Origin: Agrocybe praecox
Lineage: Eukaryota; Basidiomycota; Agaricomycetes; Agaricales; Agrocybaceae
Length of the DNA stretch: 64,000 nt
Reading direction: 5' to 3'
Assembly (NCBI GenBank): GCA_964017145.1
Contig: OZ024840.1
Span: 682,001 to 746,000 of the forward strand
The notes under the pieces are model-generated. The model was not told the DNA's origin, did not search any database, and saw only the letters and a list, made by a program, of their open reading frames with translations. This document shows positions 13,601 through 23,501 of the stretch, in pieces. Positions within the stretch are counted from its first letter, which is position 1, and each line of letters opens with the position of its first letter. The position numbers and the translations under genes were made by a program.

Positions 13601-16312
13601 CCTTGTATCAATGCCACTTCCCGCGTCAATACATCGAGTACAGCATCTGCTTGACTTGAGTCCAAGCGGCTATTCTTCTTCAAGGCCACACGAGCACGTT
13701 CGACGGAAAGAGTATCCCCAACAGAAAGCAGCAGGTCGTCTACATCGGCTTCCGGAGGAAAAAGTGATGCTAATTGGAAATTGAAGTTAGGAAGGCGGGC
13801 ATATCGCGGTGGGTCGATAGACAGGGTACTAAGAACTTCGGAAGGCTGATGAACAAGGTATCGAGAGAAAGGAAGGTCTTCCGGCTCGGTTTTGAGGGCT
13901 TCGAGAAAAGGTCGTATACCTTCGTACATGACCGGCGATTCCACCAAAAGTTTGATGTCATTCCCAGCACGACTGTATTTCTTGCCCAGCTCTTGCAGAA
14001 CTTGTAATTCGATCTGGCTGTCGAAGAATACGATTCTCAGTTTGACGTGTGTATTGTTCTTGTCTTGTTTGGCGTAATCTATAAGTTCTTTGGAGTTGTT
14101 GACTATGACTCCAAGGTATACCGAGACTGAACCCGTTCCTGTTTGCCAGATGAGAGCAATAAGACCTCCTTGAGAAAGTTTTTTGCCGCTCATGTTTTCC
14201 CAGAAGGCGGCCCGAGTGCTAGCTTTATCAGTGCGAGCGCGCCCAGGAGGAGTATCAAGAAGAATACTGGTAGATAGTCCTTTCCAATCCGGGACTATCG
14301 ATATAAATTGCGCGCCGGTGTAGACGTTGAAGAGAAGCGAATTATGGGAGTCAATCATTCCATTGTATCTGCCTCCCTGGCTTTTCAAGATATTAGCCAG
14401 TTTAGTTTTTGCCGGGTGTTGAGCAGTAAGGTCGTTGTGAACCAATTGAACCGCCTTTCGTAGAGGAGCACTACATGTTACACATTTTAGTAACTTAAAA
14501 CATATAAAGAGAATGCATTAAACTTACATCAGCTCTTCTCGCAGGAGTCTAAACTGTATGTCAAGCAATCGTTGCATACTGGTTGCCGGCGCATGATGAG
14601 GTGCTGAGTAAAAGTTGGCTGGCAAATAAGGCGGAAGTCGACACATCAACTCTTCGTTTGTGGGGGCTATCCTTATGTCACTTATGTCCTCAAAGTCGTT
14701 ATCGTGACGGCGTCCTTCAGGACGAATGTTTCCAGGGCCTTCATAAGTGATCTGAAGAGCGGCAACAATGCCTTCCTGAGATCGAGTGCGGTCCTTCTTG
14801 GATTTCCTTTGATTCGGCTTGACCAGCTTTTCTTGTTCTCTCGCAACAATGGCCGCAAGGCGATCAATTTTTTCGCTGATTGAGTTCAGGACGTGCTCGC
14901 GCACACCCGAGTGAAGATCCTTAAACGGGTTGTCGAAAATAGGAGGGTTCGCAGTAACACCCTTGTGCCATTCTTGGAACCACAGCTCCAAGTTGCTGAC
15001 CAATGGCGACAGTCGCGGGTAGGTTGCTGCCGCATTCTTGAAGCGTACGAGAAATCTAATAGCCCGCACTGAGTGAGCGTCATGACTATCTCACAGGGAG
15101 AGGAAGACGTACTCGTGTAAGACTCCAGCAATGGATGAGAAAATTTGCACGTCGAGCGATACAGGCGTATTTGCCTGTGATTTATCGCTGAAAGAGCGAG
15201 CTTGCATAGCTGCTTCCATGCATGATTCAATGATATCTGCGAGTTTGGGCAGATTCTGCAAGACTATCGTGTACAGATGGCTACATACAGTCACTAAAAC
15301 AGTAAATTTGCAAGAGAAGTCTTCACGTACTTGGCTTGCGTTACGAGGGTGCTCTTGATAACAAATTCTGATGACAAGTACTGTGGGACCTCAGTAATCG
15401 ATTGATGCTATGGGATCGAAACATACTCTCAACAACGGCAAAATACCCCTTTGGAAAGACATAATGTTCCGGTTCTGTCCCGCATTGAGCGATACGGTGG
15501 GCCAGTTGATGATTTCTACAATGCGTAGACTTCCATTTGCCTGAAAAGGCGTAAAAGAATAGTGAGCAAATGCGGTCCGCATGTTTAAGGAAATTAACAT
15601 ACAGAAGTGAGAGATCCCAGAAGTAACTGTCCACAAGTATTGCGTTTAAAACCATGAATGATAAAGGATTTATTTATCACATACCTGGCCATCTTCTTGG
15701 GTCTAGAGATGGTCGAGATTTAGATTTACTTTACAAACACATAAAGTCACGCATAAACAACAGGGCTTACCCAAAGCTTATTCGTAGAATTGGCACTGCA
15801 TAGAGGAACCAGGAAGGCGTATATATCGAATGTGCTTTGATACCGAAAATTGTCCATCATGAATCTCCTGAGTCGACTTTGAGCTTCTGTGGGAGAAAGA
15901 TTTATCGACGCGGTATCAGCAAAGAATCCGTCCGTCGCCGTCCCATTGACTTTAGCAAGACCGCTTTCTGTAAGGAATGGCGCCACCATCTCCCTCGTAG
16001 TAGCATTGCTTGTGTTCAAGGTATGAGACGGCGACCGAGAATGACCTCCATCGTTGCTTGGGAGGATGTGCTGAAAACGGCATTGGAATTCGAATCTGCA
16101 CTTGCCCGTTGTCCAAAAGTTTCGGCAGACACCTGGGGGAAGAGGAGAAGCAGGGCTGGGACTGCTACGCCCTGCAATTGGTGAGTTGCGTGGACTTCGG
16201 GGTGGTGAACTGGTACTGCTGGTGCCCAACTCAACATGGGCAAACCTGCAGGCTGCTCCTGCGCGACAGCCTCGAGGGTGTTATAGAAATCGCAAGGTCG
16301 ACGACGAGACAT
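7670..16312 (-). CDS. NFX1-type zinc finger SF1 RNA helicase with RZ finger (ZNFX1/Hrr1-like)
   Basis: Very large UPF1-like helicase, roughly 2,000-2,500 residues in about 20 exons. Order of parts: two N-terminal CCCH fingers (PCDFYNTLEG/CRAGAACRFAH, then GVCRNFWTTGKCRFEFQCRF); a scaffold domain; the helicase core with Walker A GPPGTGKS near 13530, VLLVEEAGQVMEA, LILIGDPLQLRP, TVDNYQGEE and NVALSRAKEGLYILG near 10740. A run of Cys/His-rich NFX1 repeats follows at about 10.45-9.4 kb (CGHRCQEMCSQDH type), and a C-terminal RZ finger (GHFYTCRNGHIF joined to ECGGAMERSICPECG) at about 7.95-7.8 kb. Relatives (S. pombe Hrr1, animal ZNFX1) act in small-RNA silencing; that role here is inferred. Exon 1 (16312-15771) carries an apparent one-base deletion between 16271 and 16270. 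Adding one base restores both the finger and the frame into exon 2. Confidence 0.9.
13523..13541 (-). other. 19-nt micro-exon carrying the helicase P-loop
   Basis: The upstream exon ends CAA GG before a GTAAGT donor. The next coding piece, 13541-13523, is flanked by an acceptor ...TTGAAACAG and a donor GTACTT. Together they spell GPPGTGK, and the following exon starts SYTGVEIL. The 19-nt exon is the only arrangement I find that gives an intact Walker A motif. Confidence 0.85.
15603..15626 (-). other. 24-nt micro-exon in the helicase gene
   Basis: Reads LLLGSLTS in phase 0, between acceptor ...GTGGACAG and donor GTATGTT. It joins TQEDGQ upstream to ANGSLRIVEI downstream, giving a sensible helicase N-terminal sequence. 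Confidence 0.7.
15685..15702 (-). other. 18-nt micro-exon in the helicase gene
   Basis: Reads TQEDGQ in phase 0, between acceptor ...ATCTCTAG and donor GTATGTG. It follows directly on ...STNKLW at the end of exon 1. Confidence 0.7.
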
Positions 16313-18907
16313 TGAGCGATGCTCTCAAGGATGAGTCTTGCAAGCAGATATGGAAACGCGGGTTGTTTGTCTTTGTCTCGACAGCTTGCCTACCTGGAAA
16401 TCGGTATCGGAATCTTGGGCGCTTATCTTGAGTTTGATTGACTGATGTTGCTATGAAGACGGCACGCTCCAGAGCAGGCATTACCACCGTTAACCAAGGT
16501 CATCTGTGGAGTCTAATGGTAAGATTGGCATGTATGACCAACACGAATCTAACGAGGTAGTCGGTACTAGCAAAGGATCGATAGAGTCCGCAATGCAAAG
16601 GCTCATTCGAGCAAGCCATAGCAAGCCATCTGAGAACTCTTGACAAACTTGTAAATGAGAGAGTTCATCCACATGGTAGCATCAAAGGTTATCTGATCAG
16701 ACCAAAACGTGTTGATGTGCGTATGTAGAGAGACGATGAAAAGGTGTACTTTGATCCAATTTGAGAAAACAAGTACACGACCCTGTTTTGTAGCCAATAA
16801 GTACGTGTATACCAGGTAAAAAATCGGGAGTCCTCTATAAGACCTGCCGCTCTTAAGGTTCCTTCCGTTCATTCCGCCATGTATTCAGTCCACGTTCTTA
16901 AAGTCGCGTTCGCCGTTGCTTGGATAGAGTTGAAAAAAAAGGCATCGTTAGCCAGAGGAGTCGTGTACAAGCACTGGCAGAGGCGGAGAAGTTAGAACGC
17001 GACCTAGCAGTACTAGACTCTAGTAGTGGTGTTCGAGGTCCGGCTCATCACGTGGTACTCAGATTCTGCCTCTTCGGAATTGAAGTTAAGACGGAGACTA
17101 GAGTACTATTCGTCTCTTGTATTCGAATTTCGCTCAAGCTCTTTGGCCGATGGGAATTCTCCAGAAGATAAATTTTCTTCACGCTAGTATATCGGACAAT
17201 CATGTTACCAACAAATGCTCTCTTGAAGATTTTCGATAATCCAGACTGGCGAACAGTACCTGAAAATCACAACAACACCATATCTGACTGATGTCTTGGC
17301 TTCGCAGTGAATCTTGGATATGTCCAACACGCCATGAAACTATATCTCCAACGATTGAATTCGGGCCATGAGTCAAAACACTATGTGATTTGAAAACAAG
17401 GTTAGGAAAGGATGACAACATTACCACTATCACCCCAATGGCATAACTGTCCTGGATGGTTTCATACTTACCCTGGGAAACTTGCCACGCAAATCAAGCG
17501 GCGTCACAGTTTTACACTGGAAGCAAGACGTCGATTCATGTTCACAAGCTTCCTTTCTGTATTCATGGAAGGCGTCGAAAGAAAAGCGAAAATTTCACGG
17601 AAATGACGCTACCCAGCCTCATGCTCAGCTATTTTATCTTCACTATCTCTCAAGATAAACGAAGAATGTATTAATGAAGCTTCATAAACTCCTAATATCA
17701 CCCTTTTCTCCTTACAATCTTCGCCGCCGTCACCCTAAGATTACTACTATAGACCCTGGTCAATGCCGAACGTTACTCGTTGTAGTGGTGCACGCACTAG
17801 TACCGGGCGTTCTGGTCCTATCATTGACATCTTAAGATCCCAGACTACCAAGAACCTTCGAGCACGGTTCCAAAGGGAGGGAGAATGTGAATCCCTTGTC
17901 AGTGGGGCGGGAGAATATACCGGTTAATGGTCAAGAGAAAAATACCTAATACCTATACTAGGTCACAATAGGACGCGCAAACTCAATTCATTGTCATGCG
18001 GCGCGTTCTATATTATTATTAAGTACTGTCTTCCGACATGACTGGAAAACGGAAACTTTTCTAAAGTCCCATGGTCCTAATACTGCTTGGAACTTTTTGA
18101 ACCCAGAACCTTGAACCAAGAGAGTGAGAAGTAACTTATTCGAGGACGCAGGAAACGGTCCCGTTCGGTCTAAGGGTCGAGGTAAATTATCGATTGAAAA
18201 ATGTGCTTCTAGCTACATGATGGAGTTGTATCGTGTGAGACGACGCGGGATACGGAAGTGGAGGGGGATTCACTATGAATAGAGATGGGATAGGGTGGAG
18301 AAAGTGTAGAGCGCAATGTCGGACAATTAGTCTGGGGCATAGGGGGACTTTCCATCGCCTGGAATACAAGATGTACAAATATCTGGTACAATACAATAAC
18401 ATGCATATGCGAAAAAACAAGCGTATATCAATAAGGAAAAAAGGAGAAGTGATGAAGTAACGGATGAGAGGCGCAAGATAATACCGAGTCCGTGAAATAA
18501 TGTGGTTTATAAAAAAGAAGTGATGGGGCTTGCTGGGTGAGGAGATGGGGATATGATGGTTAAAAAAATCTGGAGAGCAGCGAACAGAACAGACAAGCAG
18601 ATATAAAACAGACTTGACATGCAAGTAGAGCTGTACTCTTATCGTGAATAACTTGAGGTCATAAAACGAAAGGTAGCGGGATACAGAGGTGTCATACAAG
18701 AATGACATTGCTGAGGCAGGATCGTAAGCATGCACATGGGGATGCAGCGAGTCACGTCTCGTGAAAGCACCAGGCCAGCAGAGATGTTGACCCATATGAT
18801 GCAACATAAAATATCCAGAAGATGCAGAGCAGGAAAGCTTAAACCAGTTGGATGAAGCCGGGGATGATATAGGGGGGTATAAATCCACGACAATAGAAAC
18901 GAGTCGA
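16313..18907. other. Intergenic, about 2.6 kb without a recognisable gene
   Basis: Only short ORFs, most without an ATG, and none with a motif I know. It holds the helicase promoter and the 3' flank of the PH-CRIB gene. I searched it for a kinase domain that could belong to the PH-CRIB gene (GxGxxG, HRD, DFG, APE motifs) and saw none. Confidence 0.45.
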
Positions 18908-20249
18908 TTAAGAGGATCCAGGCAGGGGAGCAGATTTGCGCCTTGACTGACGACGGGCTTTCTTGTCGGTCGTTACGCCCACCGGGTTCATAGCGGCTTG
19001 CCAGTCAGTGGGTAAACCCTAAAACGATCAAATATAAGTATTCGTTTGGTTAAGGTGGTCATGAGGCGGTGAAACATACAGTGATGGTACCGGTGACGGC
19101 ATCGAATCCGACATGTACATGGTGTACGAAGTTTGTAGGGTTGCCAATTGGCGAGGAGAGCGCGCTACGGAGGTACAGTGCATCACGCCATGTATATAAC
19201 TCCGTGTTGCCTTTGAATAGGATAGAAACGGTATCAATGGGGGCGGATCCAGAGGAAGACGAGTTTGGACGGGTGGTGAATTGAACAAGAAGGCAGTTAT
19301 CCCGCTTCGCGTCGGGTTCGATCCGAGTGAGAGCAGGAAGGGGAATGCTTCTGGCTGGTGAGGAGGTCTGGGTGGGTGATGTATGTCGAGCAATTTGAAA
19401 TTGGAAAATGTTTGAATTGATGGCAAATATATAGTTGAGCACCAAGAATGCAACTAACGGGCTAGACCACGTACCTTGGCAGTGCGACGATGAATGACAA
19501 GAGCCTGTGGAGTAAGGGTCACCCAACGTTCCTTCCATAGCCAACCTGCGAACAGTCCAGCCTGCTTGATAACAAAAATACCCTCTAGAATGGGCGTATC
19601 CGGCGATGGAGAAGAAAGTCCTTTAGCGATAGAAGCTAGAGGAACGCTTGAAGCGGGTCGGGAACGAGGAGAAGCGACAATAGCTGGAGAGGCTTTTGAT
19701 ACAGTCGGCTGTCCGCCGATTATTTCTGCGTAGATAGGAAGAATATTGGTATCCTAATGGAAAAAGAGACGGGTAAGTAAACGAGTGAGAATGAGACTAG
19801 ATAGGCGTACAGTGAACGATCCAGCCACATTGTCGGACCCGATGTGTGACTTGTGTACAAAGTCGAATGGGGCACTGTAATTTCCGAGAGGGCATCGTTG
19901 GTAAATATCGTCTTGCCAGTCGTAGAGTTCGGGGTCGGAGGTGAAGGCGAAGTTGTAGCGTCTTTCTTTCGCTGTCAGACCAAGGGAATGGTCCGCAAGG
20001 TCAGTACGCTCAAGTGCTGTGATATCGCGCAGGAGGATACGGATACGCTTGTTGGAGAAAGACTACAAAACAAAGGCTTATTAGTAGTTATTAATAATGA
20101 AATGCCACAACACATACATTGATAATAGTCAGAGCTTCGTTATCGAGCTGGAGCTGTTTAGCCTTCCAGGACGAGCCACTAAATGTGCCACGCTCCTTCA
20201 AACTAACCGCCCCACTTCGAATGAGTTTTGGGATTGAAGAAGAAGCCAT
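18908..20249 (-). CDS. Kinase-less tandem PH-CRIB protein (PAK/Cla4 regulatory-region-like)
   Basis: Five exons, 20249-20118, 20062-19811, 19753-19475, 19367-19080 and 19018-18908, join in frame to 354 codons including the stop (353 residues). The first PH domain starts at about residue 9 (LIRSGAVSLKERGTF...). A degenerate CRIB motif ends exon 2 (APFDFVHKSHIGSDNVAGSF, about 108-128). A Ser/Pro linker leads to a second PH domain (ILEGIFVIKQAGLFAGWLWK, from about 183), then a well-formed CRIB (NPTNFVHHVHVGFDAVTGTI plus GLPTDW, about 297-323) and a basic tail. In fungal Cla4-type kinases PH-CRIB precedes a Ser/Thr kinase; here the frame stops at TAA 18910-18908 with no kinase. Predicted role: membrane- and Cdc42/Rac-binding adaptor or competitor in polarity signalling (inference). 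Confidence 0.82.
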
Positions 20250-21981
20250 CTTGGAGCCTTTGTAAGTTGAAGGTAAGGACGAATGGTGCCTGTGTTCCAC
20301 CTGCATCGTAAGAAAGAGCAAAGAAAACAGAAGAAAGAAAGGAGAAGAAAGTGAGAAGATGGGAGTTGTGGGAGAGGGGAAGAGACGAGCTCCTCGACTG
20401 AAGATGGTCGTCCAAAGGAAAACTCTCAGGAGCCACAATCGCTGCTATTATGCCCTTGTTTGTCACTTTTGATGGGAAGGCCACACGAGGCCAAGAATGA
20501 GAGGAAGTTTCCGAAAAATGGTTCTCGAAGTTCAGGCTAATCCAGGCGAGCAGCGCTTGAACGTCGTTGAGGCTTTCTATGCTGCGGTCGGTGTCGCTGG
20601 TTAATGTCAATGAAATGGCTGTAACGCGACTCACCGTTTCCATCTTTCATTGGGGACCAGAGTGGCACAGCCACTTGATATTTATCATGACAGACCAAAC
20701 TGGGAAATATCTCCGTTTCTAATTTATTTCTGTCGGGATTCTATCTTTGTGCCAAATGACAAGCTAATGAGCTAATTTTCTAGACGAGATGCCAAAGAAT
20801 GACTAGAAGTGGAAACACACCCAATTATAAACGCAAAGTTCTATTTCTCTATACTTGACTTCGGAGGTGGTCATTCGCGCCCAACTTGAACCTGGGGCTC
20901 GATCTTGACTCTTGGGTCCCAGAACTTTAAACACCTAATTTCAGTCGACTGATGCGCCTTGATGATGATGCTCATAGAGTCAGCGATTGGGCCACCAAAT
21001 GTTCAAATGTATCGAGTTGTCATGGCCAGTGATGAAAATCATATTTGTGAAGCAGCATGAAGCCCATCGGGAGCGTCGGGGGAAGAGCTGGCGATTGCAA
21101 CAGTAAGTATGAGCTCAACAGAAAGCGATCGGTCTTGGGGTTTGAGCACGAGGATGAGGTGAGGTTAACTCGTGATTCATGTGATAAGGGGATCAATGAG
21201 AGATGAGGTATATCAGTTTGGCCATCCAAATCACATTCAAGGAAAGCCTGAACCAAGCAGTAAGCCCAAGGCGCCAATTCCTAGGCGCTAGTTACACGCC
21301 TGGATTCAACTTTCATCCTCATAGAATTACTATGCTAGAAAAAAATCAAATCCAAATCTCGTGAGTGAATCGAGATAAAATGGAGACAGAAACTTACAAA
21401 GTTTCAACGTAGTTTTGCCAGAGATAAATTAGTATCAGATCGTGGTGTCTTGCCCCATCCGTTCGCAGCCCTTATCCATTTCTTTATTCAACAGCTACCG
21501 GGGACTATACAGGATACATACTATATTATAGATCTGTTTGAGAGATAACCGAATTTTTATCGAAGTGGGGAAAAGAATGAGCCACACAAAGAAATACCCT
21601 GCTTTCGTTATTTTTCAAGGCAATTCTTCCGTTTCTTCTTGGCTGTTGAGATTGTGATGCATTCAGGTCTCTTTTGGCCCAATGAAAGAAGAACGAAAGC
21701 ACGATACCATGCAGAGATGCGCAAAAGAGGCTGAGAGGCTGTTAAGGGGATAGAATATGAGAGAACGAACGAGGACAGAATTTGAAACGATAGTCAGCGG
21801 CGGATCGGACTAATACGGTCAGATCGACTCCTTTGAAAGCAAATTCGGTTCTCAAGAACCTGGTTTGAATAAACCAATTGAAACCCTTCAAAACCAACAG
21901 GGTACGGTGAAACGTAGTAAAGACCTGTGTATACAAAAATTTATTCAATGGATTTGATTTGGATTGTACGCACATTCAAAA
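20250..21981. other. Intergenic and 5' region of the PH-CRIB gene
   Basis: About 1.7 kb. A pyrimidine-rich leader in minus-strand sense (about 20270-20400) sits just before the PH-CRIB start and is probably 5' UTR or core promoter. The rest has no supported gene; the longest open stretches lack an ATG or a motif. Confidence 0.45.
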
Positions 21982-23179
21982 TTAAAATGACAATTCATTA
22001 TACAATCCAGTCAAAAGATTTGACACGATTACTAAACCACTGCATATCGCTCTCGAACAGTTCAATAGAAAGACCCTCCATACGACGGCGGTAAATGGGG
22101 TTGAGATAGCACTGGAGTAAATTCGTTGAGAAGGGTCTATTAACGTGCACAACAACGATAACAAATACCGTGAATAAGCAACAAGCCCTGCCCATCCAAG
22201 TAGTGAGGCATATGTTAGCATACGGAAGAGGAAGTCAATGATGCGGGACCCAGTCGACGAGAACCTGTGTCTGCAGTTCCTATTACGCGGCTCGGGTTTG
22301 TGGAATTCGATATATGCTGTTGCCAGTAGTCGGCCGCTTTCATCGTTGCACTCAACCAAGCTCTCCGTATCACTGTCGCCCTACGAAACATTATGATTAT
22401 TAGCCTGCGTACCACCGTTTCTCAGTCCATTTGTTAAATGAATGCCCATACATCCTTGCAATCATAAACGAGTTCATATTCGTCTTCATAGGCATAGACA
22501 AAATCCTCGCGATTCGAAGCGATTCGTCTACGAGTGTCGATCATTGTCTTCAGGGCTTCCACAGTGATATTAAGGCAGCGGATAATATACACTCTGCACA
22601 CTATATCACATTGGCTGGCAATGTGGTACAGATGCTTGTTGGTCAACGTATCACAATCAACAAAGTCCAGACGATTTCCATGGAAGCGCGTCAGGGCCCT
22701 TGAGAACGGTGGTCCCATCTCTAGAATCTTTTCCAGCCTAATATGATGAACAATTGATATACTGTCCTCGTCCAGTGGTGTCTCAGACAAGTGATAGTAA
22801 CATAAAGTTAACCAAAAGTCACGGAAAATAATTCCTTGATGCAGCTATTCCTGTGATTGATGGCAGTCAACCTGTCAAGAGGTATGTAGTTCAAACCTTG
22901 ATGGAGGGGAAGTACCGTATTCACCGGCTACATCGACGTGGGGGAGAATGAGATGTCGAAGATAGCCTATCATGTAGGCGTCAAACAGCACAGCAGCGAA
23001 TTTGAAATTGGATACTGGCAGTCGATACGTTTTCTCTTTGCAATCTTCAGCATACGCTTGTGTATCCTACGCGACGTGTAAATTTTGTCCAACAAGGTAC
23101 CCTTTGAGAGACGAAAAGCAAGGAAAAGTACCAAAGCCATTGCGGTCATGGTAGGAAAAGGAAAATTACGCGCTTGCAT
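21982..23179 (-). CDS. Hypothetical protein with a hydrophobic C-terminal half
   Basis: I do not recognise the family. A clean five-exon model, 23179-23132, 23066-22897, 22850-22823, 22781-22452 and 22380-21982, joins in frame to 325 codons including the stop. All introns are GT-AG and 41-71 nt long. The N-terminal half is soluble and rich in Arg, Tyr and His (KEKTYRLPVSNFKFAAVLFD, then YMIGYLRHLILPHVDV). An acidic stretch (YAYEDEYELVYDCKDGDSDT) precedes a C-terminal part with two likely membrane segments (DFLFRMLTYASLLGWAGLVA and VIVSNLLTGLY region). The frame may extend upstream of the ATG through another exon near 23.2-23.3 kb, but that needs a frame change. The five-exon fit in the absence of any homology is the main evidence. 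Confidence 0.6.
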
Positions 23180-23501
23180 GATGATTTTCTCAGGATCCCA
23201 AATTGAACGCCCGCTCGGCGCTCAATCGACGGGAAAGGTCAATCATCTCCAAAAAACGTAGCTTCTTTGTAGCGTGCACAATGAATTCTACAGACTCTTA
23301 GTGGTGGTGTGGGCATTTTCCGAGTCTAAAGCAAATTATTGAGCTCGAGATATTTCATATATATGGCCAGAAAAACCAACATTCCGAGGCAGTTCATGAT
23401 TATAATGTTAGCACCGTGAATAGCATGGAGTATGAATTGAAGAAAATGATATGAAGGCATGCGTACACTAGGCAGTCGAGACCCCCATTGTATACGATAT
23501 T

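Noticed and set aside
16230..16312. An intron as the explanation of the frame change in the first CCCH finger
   Set aside because: The finger is intact apart from a single base, so no intron can fit between its residues; no donor-acceptor pair restores it.
18187..18888. 233-codon open frame on the minus strand after the PH-CRIB gene
   Set aside because: Its composition is repetitive (Ser, His, Tyr, Leu), it has no motif, and it sits where the 3' UTR of the PH-CRIB gene is expected.
16313..18907. A missing kinase domain of the PH-CRIB gene
   Set aside because: No glycine loop, HRD, DFG or APE motif in any minus frame, and the PH-CRIB frame has a firm stop at 18910-18908.
21020..21277. 85-codon minus-strand open frame
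   Set aside because: It opens with TTG rather than ATG and has no motif or splice partner.
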